A stretch of 64,000 bases of DNA from Shinisaurus crocodilurus (GCA_021292165.1 JAHFWL010001001.1:1240001-1304000), one strand, 5' to 3'. Shown: positions 50,630-62,184, numbered from the stretch's first letter. Numbers and translations are program-made. The notes: generated by a model from the sequence alone, not told the origin.

Positions 50630-51985
50630 TCGACTTATATGAACGGATTTTTATTACAGTCACAGACCAATCAGAGTTTTGATACCAAAGAACAAATACA
50701 GAGGTTAAAACAGTTAGCTAAAACAGATGGGTTTTAAAAGAGGTCCAACATGGTTCCCGCCCTAATTTGCATTGCAATAAAAAAAGAAACTTGCAACCTT
50801 CTCAGTGATATAGGATAAATCAGCCCTTAAGCAGAACAGAGCCATATCTTCAGAAGATATGAAGAGTTCCGGAAGAGTTCTTAGCAGAGGGAGAATCAGC
50901 CTCTCTCTTCAGTCCCTATGCAAGTTACAGTACAGAAAGACCTGATCAACAGACTCTGTTGCTCCAGTTCCACACAAACACAGACGTTCATTAAATGGGA
51001 TCTTGTTAAATCATCCACTTAACAGTGCAGAGGGGAACACATTGGAGCGAGCACGCAGAAATGCTCTCCTGAATTTGGGAACAGTTAGTCTATGCAGATA
51101 TGAAGCTCTAACAATTCCATATTTTAGATTCATAGAATCATAGAAAAGTAAAGTTGGAAGGGGCCTACCAGGCCATCGAGTCCAACCCCCTGCTCAAGGC
51201 AGGAATCCAGGTCAAAGCATCCCTGACAGATGGCCGTCCAGCCGCACCTTGAATGCCTCCAGATTACTTAAGAATAAGGGGAAATAAGATTTATCAGCTG
51301 CAGTTCTCAAATACTGCAGATCGAAATCTATTAATCTCTGTATAACAGAGAGTTGTGCCTTCCTTAAACCATAGTTGCCCAGAACCGCAGGAGAGAAACC
51401 CAGCTTAAGAATCCTCTTCTCCATCCCCTTCATCAACTGACTGACAAAAGAATCTGAGAGCAATAAGTGGATATGGCTATCAGGAGCTGCAGGAAAATGC
51501 AGATGAAGCCACCATTTCAGGGCATTTCTCCAGGTCTGGCATTCAACTGATTGAATACCCACTTCCAAATAGATAGCTTGCCTTCCCCACACAGGGAGGT
51601 AACCCCAGAATCTTCCTAAGAACACTAGATTGAACTCTTTCCACCTGAGAGTTAGACCCAGAGATCCAGACTGGGAATGCCAAATATAAGTTGGGCCAAA
51701 GACTTAGCTTGATAAACTTGGATAGTGGAAGTTATAAAGCTAACACCTTGCCGAAAGAAAAACCTTGAGATGGCCTGTTGGCTAAGGTCAGCTGAATTAA
51801 TTGCCTGCTTCTATTGTTCAAACCAGGAGCAAGTGCTCTGCATTTATATACCTAGATATCTTATATGTGGGACTTGCTCTACATTGTTGCCATTTTTAAG
51901 GTCCATTCATATCTCTTTTGTGCTTTGGTGAACACCACAACCTTGAATTTATTACAGTTGATGATCATACTGTTCTTGGAGCAGT
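50630..51985 (-). mobile_element. Degenerate LINE, ORF2 carboxy-terminal region, split by a CR1 tail
   Basis: Minus-strand pieces: FFFRQGVSFITSTIQVYQAK then SLAQLIFGIP; VWGRQAIYLEVGIQSVECQT then WRNALKWWLHLHF; LGNYGLRKAQLSVIQRLIDF; and beyond the insertion LPSALLSG-like and NERLCLCGTGATESVDQVFL, the last a Cys-rich terminal knuckle. Many stops and frame changes. The pattern is a non-LTR retrotransposon post-RT region; clade not assigned. Confidence 0.78.
51129..51264 (-). mobile_element. CR1 3' terminal fragment inserted in a LINE
   Basis: TTCATAGAATCATAGAAAAG, GTTGGAAGGGGCCTACCAGG, CTGACAGATGGCCGTCCAGC, TGAATGCCTCCAGA in reverse orientation. Confidence 0.88.
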
Positions 51986-52113
51986 AAGCCCCAAATCCCA
52001 TTGACTTATATCTGGTTTACTTTGTTATCAAATTTCTCCATTTGTATGGGATCTTTTTGGAAACAGTTTGTCATCTTAGGAGAGGGAGGAGTCGATGCTG
52101 TGTCCCAGAAGAA
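51986..52113. other. No recognisable feature
   Basis: Short unannotated stretch. Confidence 0.3.
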
Positions 52114-52264
52114 GTATAAGGCAATGTTTTCCAACCTTGGGTCCCCATATGTTTTTGGCCTACAACTCCCAGCATGCCCCAGCCAGCTACGCTGGCTGGG
52201 GCATGCTGGGAGTTATAGGCCAAAAACATATGGGGACCCAAGGTTGGAGAACACTGGTATAAGG
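52114..52264. mobile_element. hAT MITE (CAGTGTTTCTC family) with perfect 8-bp TSD
   Basis: The element is 52122-52256 (135 bp). GTATAAGG flanks both sides (52114-52121, 52257-52264). The terminal G of CAGTG is mutated at the left (CAATG). Compensating CATATG changes occur in both arms, relative to CAGATG/CATCTG elsewhere. Confidence 0.96.
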
Positions 52265-53243
52265 TATTTGTAGATTTTGCAAAAAGGGTGATTCTTCACC
52301 CCCTTTTAGGCTATGAAATGTAGACAGATGGATGGATGGATGATAGGGTTCCACATTTATTTTTCTATGGCAGACTTTGAAAGGGACAGGACTAGTCCTG
52401 CAGAGAAGCTTGTCTGCTGTGTGACTCATTGAGGAGCCATAGATATGCATCTGAAGAACTAGGTTTCCTCAGAACACAGAAAACCACTAACCTAGTCCAC
52501 CCCTGCTCTAGCATAGTAGCGAAGAGACTTGAGAAACAAAGTAGACATGATGTCATTCATGCTATCAGCAATTGTGTGAATCAGTCTTTAGAATTGCAGG
52601 CACGGGGAAGGGGGGGGATCAATTAAAGACTATCACAGGGAGGGTAGGGGAATTTTAACCCTTTGCCCCCCCCCCATGTCTTGAACCAGGTCAGGCCCCC
52701 ACATTGGCTATTTGCATTAGAAGGAAAGCTTCCATTCAAGCCAATGGAAGCTCTTCATCCAATGCAAGTAGCAGGTGTGTGTGTGTGTGGGGGGGGGAAT
52801 CCAGATCAGGACTGCAGCAGGGACACAAGCTTGAAACCCCCTACCCACTTCAGAGTCCCAATCTGGATTACATACAATACACACACCTACTATTAACTTT
52901 CAAAAAGATATTCACATAATTGCTAATTGCGTGAATGGGGTCTTGTCTAGTTTGGGCACAGCTATGAATTATGAACTCCCTCGTCCAAATCTTGCCATTG
53001 CCATGAATTCACTAGGTGCCCTAAGACAACCTATCCTCTTACTAAGTCACACACACACACACACTCCTCCAATATGGAAATGGAAACAACACTGATCCAC
53101 TTTCCAAGTTCGTTGTAAGATGATGTACTTGAAGTCCTTTGAGCATTCAAAAGTGCTTGCTCAATGAGAAGTATTACCACTGTAGCAGCCTACAGAGTAA
53201 AAAATAAAAAGTAAAAAATGCAGCAGTTCCATTCCTTGCGAGT
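52265..53243. other. No recognisable repeat; flank of the putative exon
   Basis: Short (GGAT)n at 52327-52341, (GT)n with a G run at 52772-52797, and (CA)n at 53048-53063. 3' flank of the exon below on the minus strand. No strong polyadenylation signal was found within 250 bp. Confidence 0.4.
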
Positions 53244-53698
53244 TCATTGATATGCCATCAATTTTCCTGTGGCTGCCATTTCGTTCTTCACAAATATGTT
53301 TTCTATTTTGTGTGTTGGGCTTTTGTTTAATGCTTTGTCAATCCGTTGCTTGATAAGGGCAGCTTCTGCGTTTTCCTCATAGAAAACACTCTTCTTGCCC
53401 AACTGACTTTTCATTTTACATAAGGATTTCCTAGCGTCATAATTATTTTGCTGATTGAAAACATTTTGGTACATACGAAAGGAGGCTAAAAATACTCCCT
53501 CGGTCCCATGGAAGTAGTCAGAACCACATGTGGAAGCTGGAATGAGAGTGGGGATGTAGAACTCATTTATTTCCGAAGGCTCCAGTCGTATGGCATGATC
53601 AGCTAACGTAGTGGAAAAGACAAATGGCTGGGAGGAACGTGGATATAAAAATGGCAATTGCCCCATTACCGAGACGTCTCTTTCAGTCTTAATGACAG
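53244..53698 (-). CDS. Putative terminal coding exon, protein not recognised
   Basis: This is the only ORF that reads like a normal cellular protein. From the first Met (53666) it runs 140 residues: MGQLPFLYPRSSQPFVFSTT, then IRLEPSEINEFYIPTLIPAS, RMYQNVFNQQNNYDARKSLC and a Lys/Glu-rich end VFYEENAEAALIKQRIDKAL. Composition is balanced, with no repeat origin. The frame is open upstream to 53702, and TTTGTTAAGCAG ending at 53699 is a plausible 3' splice site, which would make this a last exon adding about 10 residues before the Met. No signal peptide or membrane segment is seen. An intact processed pseudogene or intronless gene is also possible. I do not recognise the family. Confidence 0.55.
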
Positions 53699-53703
53699 CT
53701 GCT

Positions 53704-54239
53704 TAACAAACATATTCAAAAACTAGCTGCTTCCCTAAGCAAAAAAGTAAATAATTGGAATTTCCAGGCAGTGGAAATTTTCATCCCTTTTCAGCCTTTA
53801 GCTCTTTGTTTCCTTGACTTTCTCTTTGCTTGTTCAAGTAGTCCCATTTTTATGTAAAGAAGAAAGCAGGGATGGGAGGGGGTTAATCCCCCTCTGTTCA
53901 CTGAGCTCTGCTCTACATATTATGCAGAATGAGATGGTAGAAGAAAAGTGATCGAACACCACATTGGATTGCATGCAGGGATTCTATTTTTTGAACTGTT
54001 TCACTACCCCATGTAAAAAATTTCTGTACATAGTAAATATCATACCCAAACCAGGGGTGGGCAACATGTGGCACCCACTGCCCCCTGCTGCCCCCCCCAA
54101 AATTGTAAAAAAACAAACAAACACACAAACAAAAACAGGTTTATATCCTGGGGGAACATCTGCATCCATTTCTAGTTTGCTAGAGGCCCAAGTAGCCATG
54201 ATGATTCTGAGTGAGTGCCTTGTACCAGCTTCGGCTGGT
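53704..54239. other. Exon upstream flank and MITE edge
   Basis: CAGGGGTGGGCAACATGTGG at 54051 is the left end of the GGGGTGGGGAACC MITE family, followed by decayed sequence. A (CAAA)n patch lies at 54112-54137. The rest is unannotated. Confidence 0.4.
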
Positions 54240-55095
54240 ACACCAGCTATGGCCTTTTCTGGACAGGGATAGCTTGAACACAGTGGCGCAGGTGCTGGTA
54301 ACCTCAAGCCTGGATTATTGCAATGTGTTCTAGGCCCTTAAGGCTGGTGCAGAAGCTGCAGGTATTGCAGAATGCAGCAGCTTGGCTGTTGTCAGCGGCC
54401 ACCCTCTTTAAGCACGTAGAGCATTCACTGAGCACATTGCACTGACTGGGTTCACACAAAACGATACGCCATGGTGGCTTACGAGCCATTTTTGTTTCAG
54501 GGTGGCTTGTCGTGTTGTCTGAACTGAGCAGCATGGTTTGTGAACCATGCGCAGGCCACTCTGGCCAGGTTCAGACAACACAACAAGCCACTCTGAAGCA
54601 AACAACATGTCTTATAAGCCACCATGGCTTGCTTACTGTGTTGTGTGAACCTAGTCACTGGCTGCCTATTTGCTATGAGACCAGTTTTAAAGTTTTGTGA
54701 TTGGTGTATAAAGCTCTAAACAACTTGGGACCAGGATATTTGAGAGGTGCCTCCTCCCTTCCCTCATCAGCCCAGCCTGGTCACTGGGCGGTCATCTGAT
54801 GGGGTACTCCCAGTGGTTACACATGGGCCGGAGGTCTGTTTAGATACCACTCAGATCAGATCTTTTTAGTGTACTGGCATCCTCTCTGTGGAACACTGCC
54901 TCCAACAGGTGCCAACATTCCTCTGTTTTTGATGTCTGCTAAGGATATTTGTATTTAAACAAGCCGTCCCAGACTGGGAGCAAGGGGGTGGGGGACCAGC
55001 CACAGTTTTTTTTTGCTAATGGTATAATTTGATATTTCATATATTTTAATGTTTTTGTATCTTGATTTTTTTATTATTATTATTATTCACCAATT
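54240..55095 (+). mobile_element. L2-like LINE ORF2 end, split by a palindromic MITE
   Basis: The left part reads LVTSSLDYCNV then an AGAEAAGIAECSSLAV stretch. After the insertion it continues THWLPICYETSFKVL and VYKALNNLGPGYLRG-type sequence. Motifs of the ORF2 carboxy terminus are in the right order, with several frameshifts. It ends in a T-rich 3' UTR. Confidence 0.82.
54440..54655. mobile_element. Palindromic MITE inside the LINE
   Basis: GGGTTCACACAAAACGATAC then GCCATGGTGGCTTACGAGCC at the left is mirrored by AAGCCACCATGGCTTGC and GTGTTGTGTGAACCTAG at the right, with an inner pair GCTTGTCGTGTTGTCTGAAC / GTTCAGACAACACAACAAGC. Two nested hairpins. TSD unclear. Confidence 0.78.
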
Positions 55096-55099
55096 GGAT

Positions 55100-55570
55100 T
55101 TTTTTTTCAGATCTAGACCGAGTTATCAGTGCTAGAAATAAATAAAAATATTAAAATGGACAGCAAAACAACAAGCTATTAAAAAAGAAAAGAAAGAAAG
55201 AAAGAACAGCACCCGTAGTTAAAACTAGCAGCCATTAAATCTCAAACATAAGTAGCCGTTAAAAGCAGTTTGGAATAGACAAGTCTTAAAAGCCCATTTA
55301 AAATACATCAGTGTAAGGATCACACACATACCGTACCTCTCTAGGGAGGAAATTCACACTTGGGACCACCACTGAAAAGGCCCTGACTCTAGTGCCTGCC
55401 AATCTAATGCTTCTTTTGTAGCAGTCCTGTGAGAAGGGCCTCCGAGGCCAATCTTAGGGCCAAACCAGGCTCATAAGAGTTCGGATGCTCCTTCAAATAA
55501 ATTGGTCCCAACTGTGGCCGCAAATAGCTCCAGGGTGATGGCTGGACCCCCTGCCATACTATTGTTCCAG
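55100..55570 (-). mobile_element. L2-like LINE 3' end
   Basis: A-rich 3' UTR at the left (AAAGAAAGAAAGAAAG), then GGGACCACCACTGAAAAGGC and CTGTGAGAAGGGCCTCCGAG, a decayed ORF2 end in reverse. Tail to tail with the preceding LINE. Confidence 0.72.
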
Positions 55571-55582
55571 ATCACTGCCCCC

Positions 55583-55712
55583 CGCCCCCATCAGTAGAGT
55601 GCATACTTTACAGAAAGTCCCAAGCTCAATCACTGGCATCCCCAGTGAAAACGTAGCAGGGCCAAGACAGACTCCCCACCAGGGAGAGCTACCAGCACCC
55701 ACAGCAGACAAC
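55583..55712 (+). mobile_element. tRNA-Ala-derived SINE, truncated
   Basis: CATCAGTAGAGTGCATACTT, CCCAAGCTCAATCACTGGCA, then CCACCAGGGAGAGCTACCAG. Confidence 0.75.
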
Positions 55713-55984
55713 AGTGAGCTGTATGAATAACTCGATTCTGTATAGGATGGAATAATAGCAGAATAGTGAATGCAGAAGGTACCAAGTCCAGGTCCCTAGC
55801 ATCCTTTTATTGAAAGGGGGGGTGGGGAATGCCGCTCGGTGGGAAGATTTAATCCCCCATAACCGTGACTGCTGGTCCCAATCCAGATGGGGTCCCACGT
55901 GCTTCCACTCGAGTAAATAAAGCCATTAGCACCACCTACGTATTATGCATTGAACATAGCGTGGACTTTAGCCCTGAGGAACGG
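55713..55984. other. No recognisable feature
   Basis: Short unannotated stretch. Confidence 0.3.
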
Positions 55985-56112
55985 CAGCAGGAGACATGAG
56001 TATTGCCCTGGTGCCGCACTTGTGGGCTTCCCATTGAGGCATCTGGTTGACCATTTGGGGAACCTGAATGCTGGACCAGGTAGCCCTTTGGTCTTCTTAT
56101 GTTCTTGCATTC
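55985..56112 (+). mobile_element. CR1-like LINE 3' terminus
   Basis: GCCGCACTTGTGGGCTTCCC, GAGGCATCTGGTTGACCATT, GAATGCTGGACCAGGTAGCC, TTCTTATGTTCT. Confidence 0.85.
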
Positions 56113-57469
56113 ACTCTGCTGGGGGCAAAAAAAGTTACCTGTTGAGGGACAGAGTGTTTTGCCCCCAGGAATGTTTCCATCACATTGCTAGCGTCATTCC
56201 AGAGGCATTCTGGGGGAGGAAAAACAGCAGCCCACTGCTACCATTGGCTGGCAACAGGAAGAGGGAAGGTTAGTCTAAAAAAGGAAACAAAAAAGAATTG
56301 GGGGAGAGGGGGGGAGAGAGAGCTGTCCCTCAAAGCAGGTGTCATTTCTTAATCATAAAACTTAAAATTTAGTTTTATCCCCTTCTCCCCTCCCCGTTCC
56401 TTTTTCCTTGCGTGTCGTGCCTTTTTAGATCGTAACCCTGCAGGCAGGGACGGTCTTGTTTTACTGGTTATATATGTAAGCCTCTTCGGGAGATTTTTTG
56501 ACTGAGGAGCGAGATAAAAAAAAAATACCTAAAGAAAGAAAGGCAAGAAAAAGAAGAAGAAAGATGAAGTCTCCACCGCGGAAATGCAGCGGCACCACCA
56601 GGGCAGGAGTAAAAAAAAGTAGGGGCAATTAAGCAGAGTGTGTGGGGGGGGAGCCCTTCTATTGTCACCAATGTGCATTCTGGGCTCTGCAGAATATAAA
56701 CGGGGCCCTCTGAAATAGGTTTGGGGCCAGGGGGCCCCATGGGACCCGGTTTAGCCATGCTAGTCCTGCCAGCTACAGTCTTCGCTGCAGCCACACTGCC
56801 GTGTCGATAACAGTGACTGAAGGTCTGAGCCGGCCTGCTGTATTTCCCTTTTGGAAGAGAGGAAGGGCAGACACATTATATTTTATTTAATGTGGAGCAC
56901 TGGTCTTTAGGAAGAGAAGGAGTAGAAACAGGCGGGGTGGTGGTGGTGGGAGGACTGTTCCACCCGCTGGTGAGATTTCTGGCAAAGGAGCAGCCTTCTT
57001 GCCTTCCACACTAACGCACGGGCCCAGCTGGCGAGAGATGAAAGAACACAAGTCTGCAGCCCCAAAGCAGTCGAAAAACCGCACCGCGGCACAGGCAGGA
57101 AATTCCAGCTCTTGCAAGCGTAGGAGTCGGCGGAGCTGCTGAGAACCAGGAGGTGTTGTTATTCAGAAAGTAACGGGGGTCTTTGGCACTGCCTTGGGTG
57201 GGAGGCCGAGAGCATAGAAGATACCCAACCAGAGGCAGCGGTAGGGCCCGCGTCTTGGAAGGGAGAGGACACACGCACACGCACACACACACAAAGGCAT
57301 ACTGCACAGAGTTGCCAGCTCTGCAGGGGACAAATGCTGGACAGACATAAATGAAAAATCAAGAAGATCCGCTTGCTGGAGGTTTTATACATTCCTAGGG
57401 AACTGCTCATCATTAGGAAAGGGAGTAGGTGTGTAGAGGGAAGTCATATGTCACTGTTATTGATTTATT
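56113..57469. other. Unannotated; GC-richer segment at 56930-57260
   Basis: 56930-57260 has scattered CpG (CCGCACCGCGGCACAGGC, AGGAGTCGGCGGAGCTGC) and could be an exapted or promoter-like fragment. (CA)n at 57271-57294. The collagen-like GPMGPPGPKP in a minus-strand ORF (56468-56794) is isolated and not believed. Confidence 0.35.
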
Positions 57470-57702
57470 ACCTTTATTTATTTATTATATTTATACCCCG
57501 TCTTTTTTCCTGCAAGGAACCCAAGGCGGCTTACATTATCCTCCTCCTCCTCTCTATTTTATCCTCACAACAACCCTGTGAGGTAGGTTAGGCTGAGAGT
57601 CAGTGACTGGCCCAAGGTCACCCAGTGAGTTTCATGGCCGAGCGGGGACTAGAACCCAGATCTCCCGAGTCCCAGTCCAGCACCCTGACCACTGTGCCAC
57701 AC

Positions 57703-57703
<1 letters not shown>
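57470..57703 (-). mobile_element. MIR/Sauria-like SINE, full length
   Basis: TTATACCCCGTCTTTTTTCC, CAAGGCGGCTTACATTATCC, CTGTGAGGTAGGTTAGGCTG, CGGGGACTAGAACCCAGATC, CCAGCACCCTGACCACTGTG in reverse order. Confidence 0.94.
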
Positions 57704-57746
<43 letters not shown>

Positions 57747-57775
57747 CATCATCATCATCATCATCATCATCATCT
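57703..57775. repeat. (ATT)n(ATC)n microsatellite
   Basis: About 13 ATT units then 10 ATC units. Confidence 0.95.
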
Positions 57776-57945
57776 CATTTCTATACCTCCCAATAGGCAA
57801 AGCTCTCTGGGCGGTTCACATATCCCACCTTTCCACAAGGAGGTAGAGGCAGATATGATTCTCCTCCACTCCCTCATATAGCCTCACAACAACCCTGTGA
57901 GGTAGGCTAGGTTTAGAGATAGTGACTGGCTCAAAGTCTCAGGGA
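57776..57945 (-). mobile_element. L2-like tail plus SINE fragment
   Basis: ATACCTCCCAATAGGCAAAG, CTCTCTGGGCGGTTCACATA is the LINE tail. ACAACCCTGTGAGGTAGGCT belongs to an older SINE. Confidence 0.7.
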
Positions 57946-58095
57946 TGGCGATGTTATGCATTGCCAAAAAACCCAAAAGGACATGCCTGGCCAAAAAAAA
58001 AAAGGGACAAAATAGGGACATCATATTCCCATACCCTAATACAAAGTGTGGGCCGGTTGTGACCACGTCCTTTTTTTTGTGCACCTCCCAAATCA
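57946..58095. other. Possible MITE remnant
   Basis: GGGATGGCGATGTTATGCAT, AAAGGGACAAAATAGGGACA and a T-rich right part. Low support. Confidence 0.35.
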
Positions 58096-58552
58096 CTGCA
58101 GAAGTATGAAACTTCTTTAGGGGGGGGGGGAATCAAAGAGTGTTCAATGAGGACTGAGCTGCTGCACGGGCATAGAATTCCGACTGGCTGCCGGGGGCAG
58201 GGTGACAAACCATGAGGAGGGCGAACAGAAATGGAGTATCCTGGAAAAGGGCCAGGGCCAGCTGCAATCCTGAACAGGAGCTCTTCAGACGGAGACATTT
58301 TGTTGCTTTGCAGGTCCCGTTTGTTCTGCCTAATCGTTCAATAAGAAATGATGCAGTTAAATAACTCTAAACGGGTTGCACAATCTGTAACCTGCAGAAT
58401 TTCCTAACCCCTCACCCCCTCCTGCCACAACCATAATTTTTTAGCTGTGCGCCTGGAATTAAGTCTGCACTGACCTGCAGCACCCCCATCCTGGATTCTT
58501 TTTCTTGGACATGTGAGAGTGGGACACCATTTGGGAAACTGATTTAGCTAGC
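58096..58552. other. No recognisable gene
   Basis: G run at 58120-58130. The minus ORF 57954-58298 has no known domain. Confidence 0.35.
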
Positions 58553-58985
58553 TTCTGGTACTTGTGTACAAAGCCCGAAACAACTTGGGACCAGGTTACC
58601 TGAGAGAACGCCTCCTGCCTTACCCACCTGCCCGGTCACTGAGGTCATCGGAGGACATTCTCCTGGTGGTTCCTCATGGACCTTTGGCTGGATTGGAGTC
58701 CACCAGGAGAAGAGCCTTCAGTGTGGTGGCTCCATTTCTGTGGAACTCCCTGCCTCTGGAGGTCAGGCAGGCTCCGACACTGTGCCGCTTTCAGCGCCTG
58801 CTGAAGACCTCCTTGTTCCAGGAAGCTTTCTCTGCTGTTCAACCACCAATGTAATGTTAATTTGTTTTCAATGTATTGTTTTTGTTTCTTTCATCTGTTT
58901 TTATCTTTTCACGGTCACTGCTCTGGAATCTACTTAGATATGGAGCAGTAAACAAATATTGTAAATAATAATTAATAGACAGGTT
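58553..58985 (+). mobile_element. L2-like LINE, ORF2 carboxy terminus and 3' end
   Basis: 58564-58854 is open: KARNNLGPGYLRERLLPYPP, SLRSSEDILLVVPHGPLAGL, STRRRAFSVVAPFLWNSLPL, RQAPTLCRFQRLLKTSLFQE. The stop is followed by a T-rich 3' UTR and AATAATTAATA tail. It is the best-preserved L2-like terminus in the window. Confidence 0.9.
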
Positions 58986-59841
58986 CTAAAAGAACCCTCC
59001 CCACTAATAAATCCCTTCTTGTCATTAACACTGACCTTTTCTATATTGCTCCGAACCTAATTAAGAGATAGTGACCAGCTCATAAGCTTTCTCTTCTCAC
59101 AAGCCCTCTCAAAACAAAACCACGCAAAACTGTGGCTGATTACTTCACACTGCTCTATGAATTTCAACTCCCTCTGTGGGTTGGCTTTGCTGACGGACTG
59201 GCTTCCCTGGCCAAGGGGATCCTATTTTGTTTTCAGTGGTAGCCCTATGGATGCTGTCACATCCAGTTGTTTCTTTAAAGGAAACAAATGTAGCACAGGT
59301 TTCAGGGCAAGGTAATGAACTAGTTTGGAAGGAAAGAAAGAAAGAAAGAAAGAAAGAGAAAATGCACAGAAGGATCCATTTTTAAAGTCTTGCCTTTCAT
59401 TCTGGCCAAGTCAAGAGAACCAATTGCAGTCCCTTTTTTTTATTGGACAAAGCATGTATCTCAGATTGGCTCAGTTGATATAGCTTTTCCATTCAGTTTC
59501 TGCTCAAGTTTTAAGTAATACACAGTACACACACACACACACACACACACACTCCCCTGTGAATCTAATACTTTCTGGGAAGTTTATTAGCGCAGCTGTT
59601 AAGGCCGACCGAAAGCTGAAGCTTCAAAACAAGCCAGGAACATGCGCTGAAGTGAAGGTGCCTTCCAAGTCCATGCAGATTCTATTACCGAGTGCTGCTT
59701 ATGTGGCTGTGATTAGTTTTTCATATTCCTTGCGGTCTTGTTAAGCATGTGGGCCAGGGTAAGGCTGTGGTTGCTGGTGCTGTATTTCTGAATGCATTTT
59801 ACGATTGCAAACTAAAGCTGAACACCGAAGGGAAAAGGCAC

Positions 59842-59904
<63 letters not shown>

Positions 59905-60370
59905 GGAGAGAGGGAGGGGGGAAGGTAGGGGAAGAGGGAGAAAGAGAGAAAGAATATAATACTTTATTCATTATGTTCTCCAACCAGAAAAAACAAAACA
60001 AAAAAACCCCCGCTCCTTTTCCTATCTACAGACCTATCAGGTTTTCATCACCCAAATGTGATCCAAGGGTGTTCAAAATGCAAAACACATCATAAATCTA
60101 CGTGCCTGCCTAGAACCTGGAAAGTTTTTTTTAAAAAAAAAAAACACCAAAAAAACTAAGTGGAGGCCAAAAAGAGGAGGGCGGGAGGGCACATGCCGAG
60201 GTGGAGCATTGATCAATGCACGGTCTATCATTAGATGAAGCACCTCTCCTCCACAGCTCCTCTGCATATCGCAACCGTATTTTAACTTGATATTAGGTAG
60301 GACAATCCCCGTACTTCTCCTTTCATTCCCTCACCCCCACCTCATCTCCTCTGAAGGAGTTAAGAACAGA
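58986..60370. other. Repeat-poor stretch with microsatellites
   Basis: (GAAA)n 59330-59357, (CA)n 59529-59552, (GT)n 59843-59867 joined to (GA)n 59867-59899, and an A-rich tract at 60132-60155. 58990-59320 has no recognised repeat and is a candidate conserved element. ORFs in the GT/GA tract are artefacts. Confidence 0.5.
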
Positions 60371-60537
60371 TGTGGCTTACGCTGGCTCAGCTTGTCTGAG
60401 CGTGGAAAGCTAAGCAGGGTCAAGCCTGGTTATTACTTGGATGGGAGACCCCTCCTCTAGTTTCCTGCATTGAGCAGGGGGTTGGACTCGATAGCCTTGT
60501 AGGCTCCTTCCAACTCTATGATCTATGAAATCTATGT
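60371..60537 (+). mobile_element. 5S rRNA-derived SINE with CR1-type tail, full length
   Basis: GCGTGGAAAGCTAAGCAGGG, TTATTACTTGGATGGGAGAC, CTAGTTTCCTGCATTGAGCA, then CTCCTTCCAACTCTATGATC and ATCTATGAAATCTATG. Nearly identical to the 38941 copy. Confidence 0.95.
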
Positions 60538-60850
60538 CTCCCACTTTAAAAGTGTTGACCAGCCTGAGAAGGACGCTTGGATGGTTTACAGGCCCTCCCC
60601 CCCCCCCCCTTTCAGTGGCTCCCTCTGCAGCAATAGGAAGATCCTTTGGGGAATGAAGAACAAACAAGCTGGCCTTTGTTTCACCTGGGTTACCAACTGC
60701 ATGGCTTTCTCAGCATCTTTGGCCAGGTTTCAGTAGAACATGGGGGAAAGAAGTGTGTAAAAGAGAAATACAAAGTGCTGCACCTTTTCTTTTCTTTTTT
60801 TTTACCAAACATTAGCAGTTCAAAAATAGTCATTTTGGGGACATAATGAG
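60538..60850. other. No recognisable gene
   Basis: C run at 60597-60611 and a T-rich patch at 60787-60801. Confidence 0.35.
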
Positions 60851-61184
60851 TAGGGAATGTGTGGATTTTGTTAAATCCGTTCTGCCTGTGTTTTGTGGCT
60901 TTGTCAGGCATCTCTCATTCCGTCGTCTGCTCATTGATGGAATCGGACTTTTTCCAGGGATGTATGGGAATTTTGTTCCCCTTGCACTAATCTGTATTTG
61001 TGCTAAAATACACTTTCACTAATGCACATGTGAGTTTCCAGAAATCCCCCCCCCAACAAAGTTTTTTTTTAAAAAAACCAGTCTGAAATCCGCAGAATCT
61101 AAACGACTCAAAAATCCGGTCCACTGCAGCTCCATAGAAATCCAAGCCCATTTAAATCCGTTACGGATTTTTCCAGCATCCCTG
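60851..61184 (+). mobile_element. Family-2 hAT-like element
   Basis: It begins TAGGGAATGTGTGGATTTTG and ends TTCCAGCATCCCTG. TGATGGAATCGGACTTTTTC, CCTTGCACTAATCTGTATTT and CCGGTCCACTGCAGC match the other copies. The TSD is lost. Confidence 0.85.
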
Positions 61185-61271
61185 GCAAAGATATTCCCTC
61201 CACTAGTGAAGCAAGTGCGCTCCTGTTCATAAGGATGTTAGCTGGGAACTGTGCCAGGTAAGTGACCATTG

Positions 61272-61478
61272 GAACGTAGAAAGCTGTCTTAGATTAGGTT
61301 AGGCTTTTTGTCCATCTGCCCCAATACTGTCTTCTCTGGCTGGCAGCAGTTGTCCGGATTTTCAAACAGGGCTCTTTCCCATCACTTGCTACCTGATCCT
61401 TTAACTGGAGTTGGTGGGGATTCAACCTGCACGCATGCAAAGCAGGTGCTCTTGCGCTGACCTATGACCCCTCTGCAG
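61272..61478 (-). mobile_element. tRNA-Ala-derived SINE, diverged
   Basis: TTTTGTCCATCTGCCCCAAT, CTTCTCTGGCTGGCAGCAGT, GCACGCATGCAAAGCAGGTG, GCTGACCTATGACCCCTCTG in reverse orientation. Confidence 0.8.
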
Positions 61479-62184
61479 CAGGTAAAACTGCTGCTGCTAG
61501 TGATGCCACCAAAGCAACTGATGCCTCCTCCTCTGTGTCCCAGAGGCAAATTTGGGCCCATGGCAGCAGGACTGATGACTCAAAACAAGCAGGAGCGTTG
61601 CACAGAGACTCAGGCCATGTGTAGCTGTTCATGCACTGTTGCACGACAGTTCCTCAAACTACTGAGTCAAGTATTACTGGACATTTAATCCACATAGGTA
61701 AGCAGGCTCCATTGTGTTGGTACCCATGCCAGCAGAGTCCTGAGCTGTTCCGAAAGATATGCCTGACCATTGGGAGAGGAAGACACAACCAATATGATAA
61801 GCCGCTCAAGTTGTGTCCTTTGCAGGTTGTGCCAAGAGACCGTTCCCAAGTGGCGGGTCATTCCCAAGTTTCAGATCTTTTTTGTCCATGGGTGCAACAA
61901 ACTATGTTCCCCAGCTTGTCTTCTAGCTTAACTTACTATTGAGTGCTGTTGTCTGCATGTGGCACATAGTTAAGAAGATTGATGTCTTTTGTGTCTCCTT
62001 GAATGGTTTGGATTAGGTTTTCAAAGTGAATCTGTTTTCTTGACATTTGTGTTAATAATCCGGTTGCTTTGTGCAGAAAGCTGTGAATATGGAAGGAGTG
62101 AATGAACAGGATCTTCTCCACTGTGCTTTTCTTCTCTCATCGCATAGTCAGTCTACAGTCCATTGGAAAGTAGATTGTCAGCAG
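61479..62184. other. No recognisable gene or repeat
   Basis: ORF 61631-61942 (103 residues) has no known domain. Confidence 0.35.

Noticed and set aside
56468..56794. Collagen-like GPMGPPGPKP in a minus ORF
   Set aside because: One short GPP-like patch only, no Gly-X-Y repetition and no splice context.
57603..57881. ORFs through SINE and ATT/ATC tract
   Set aside because: Translation of SINE and microsatellite sequence.
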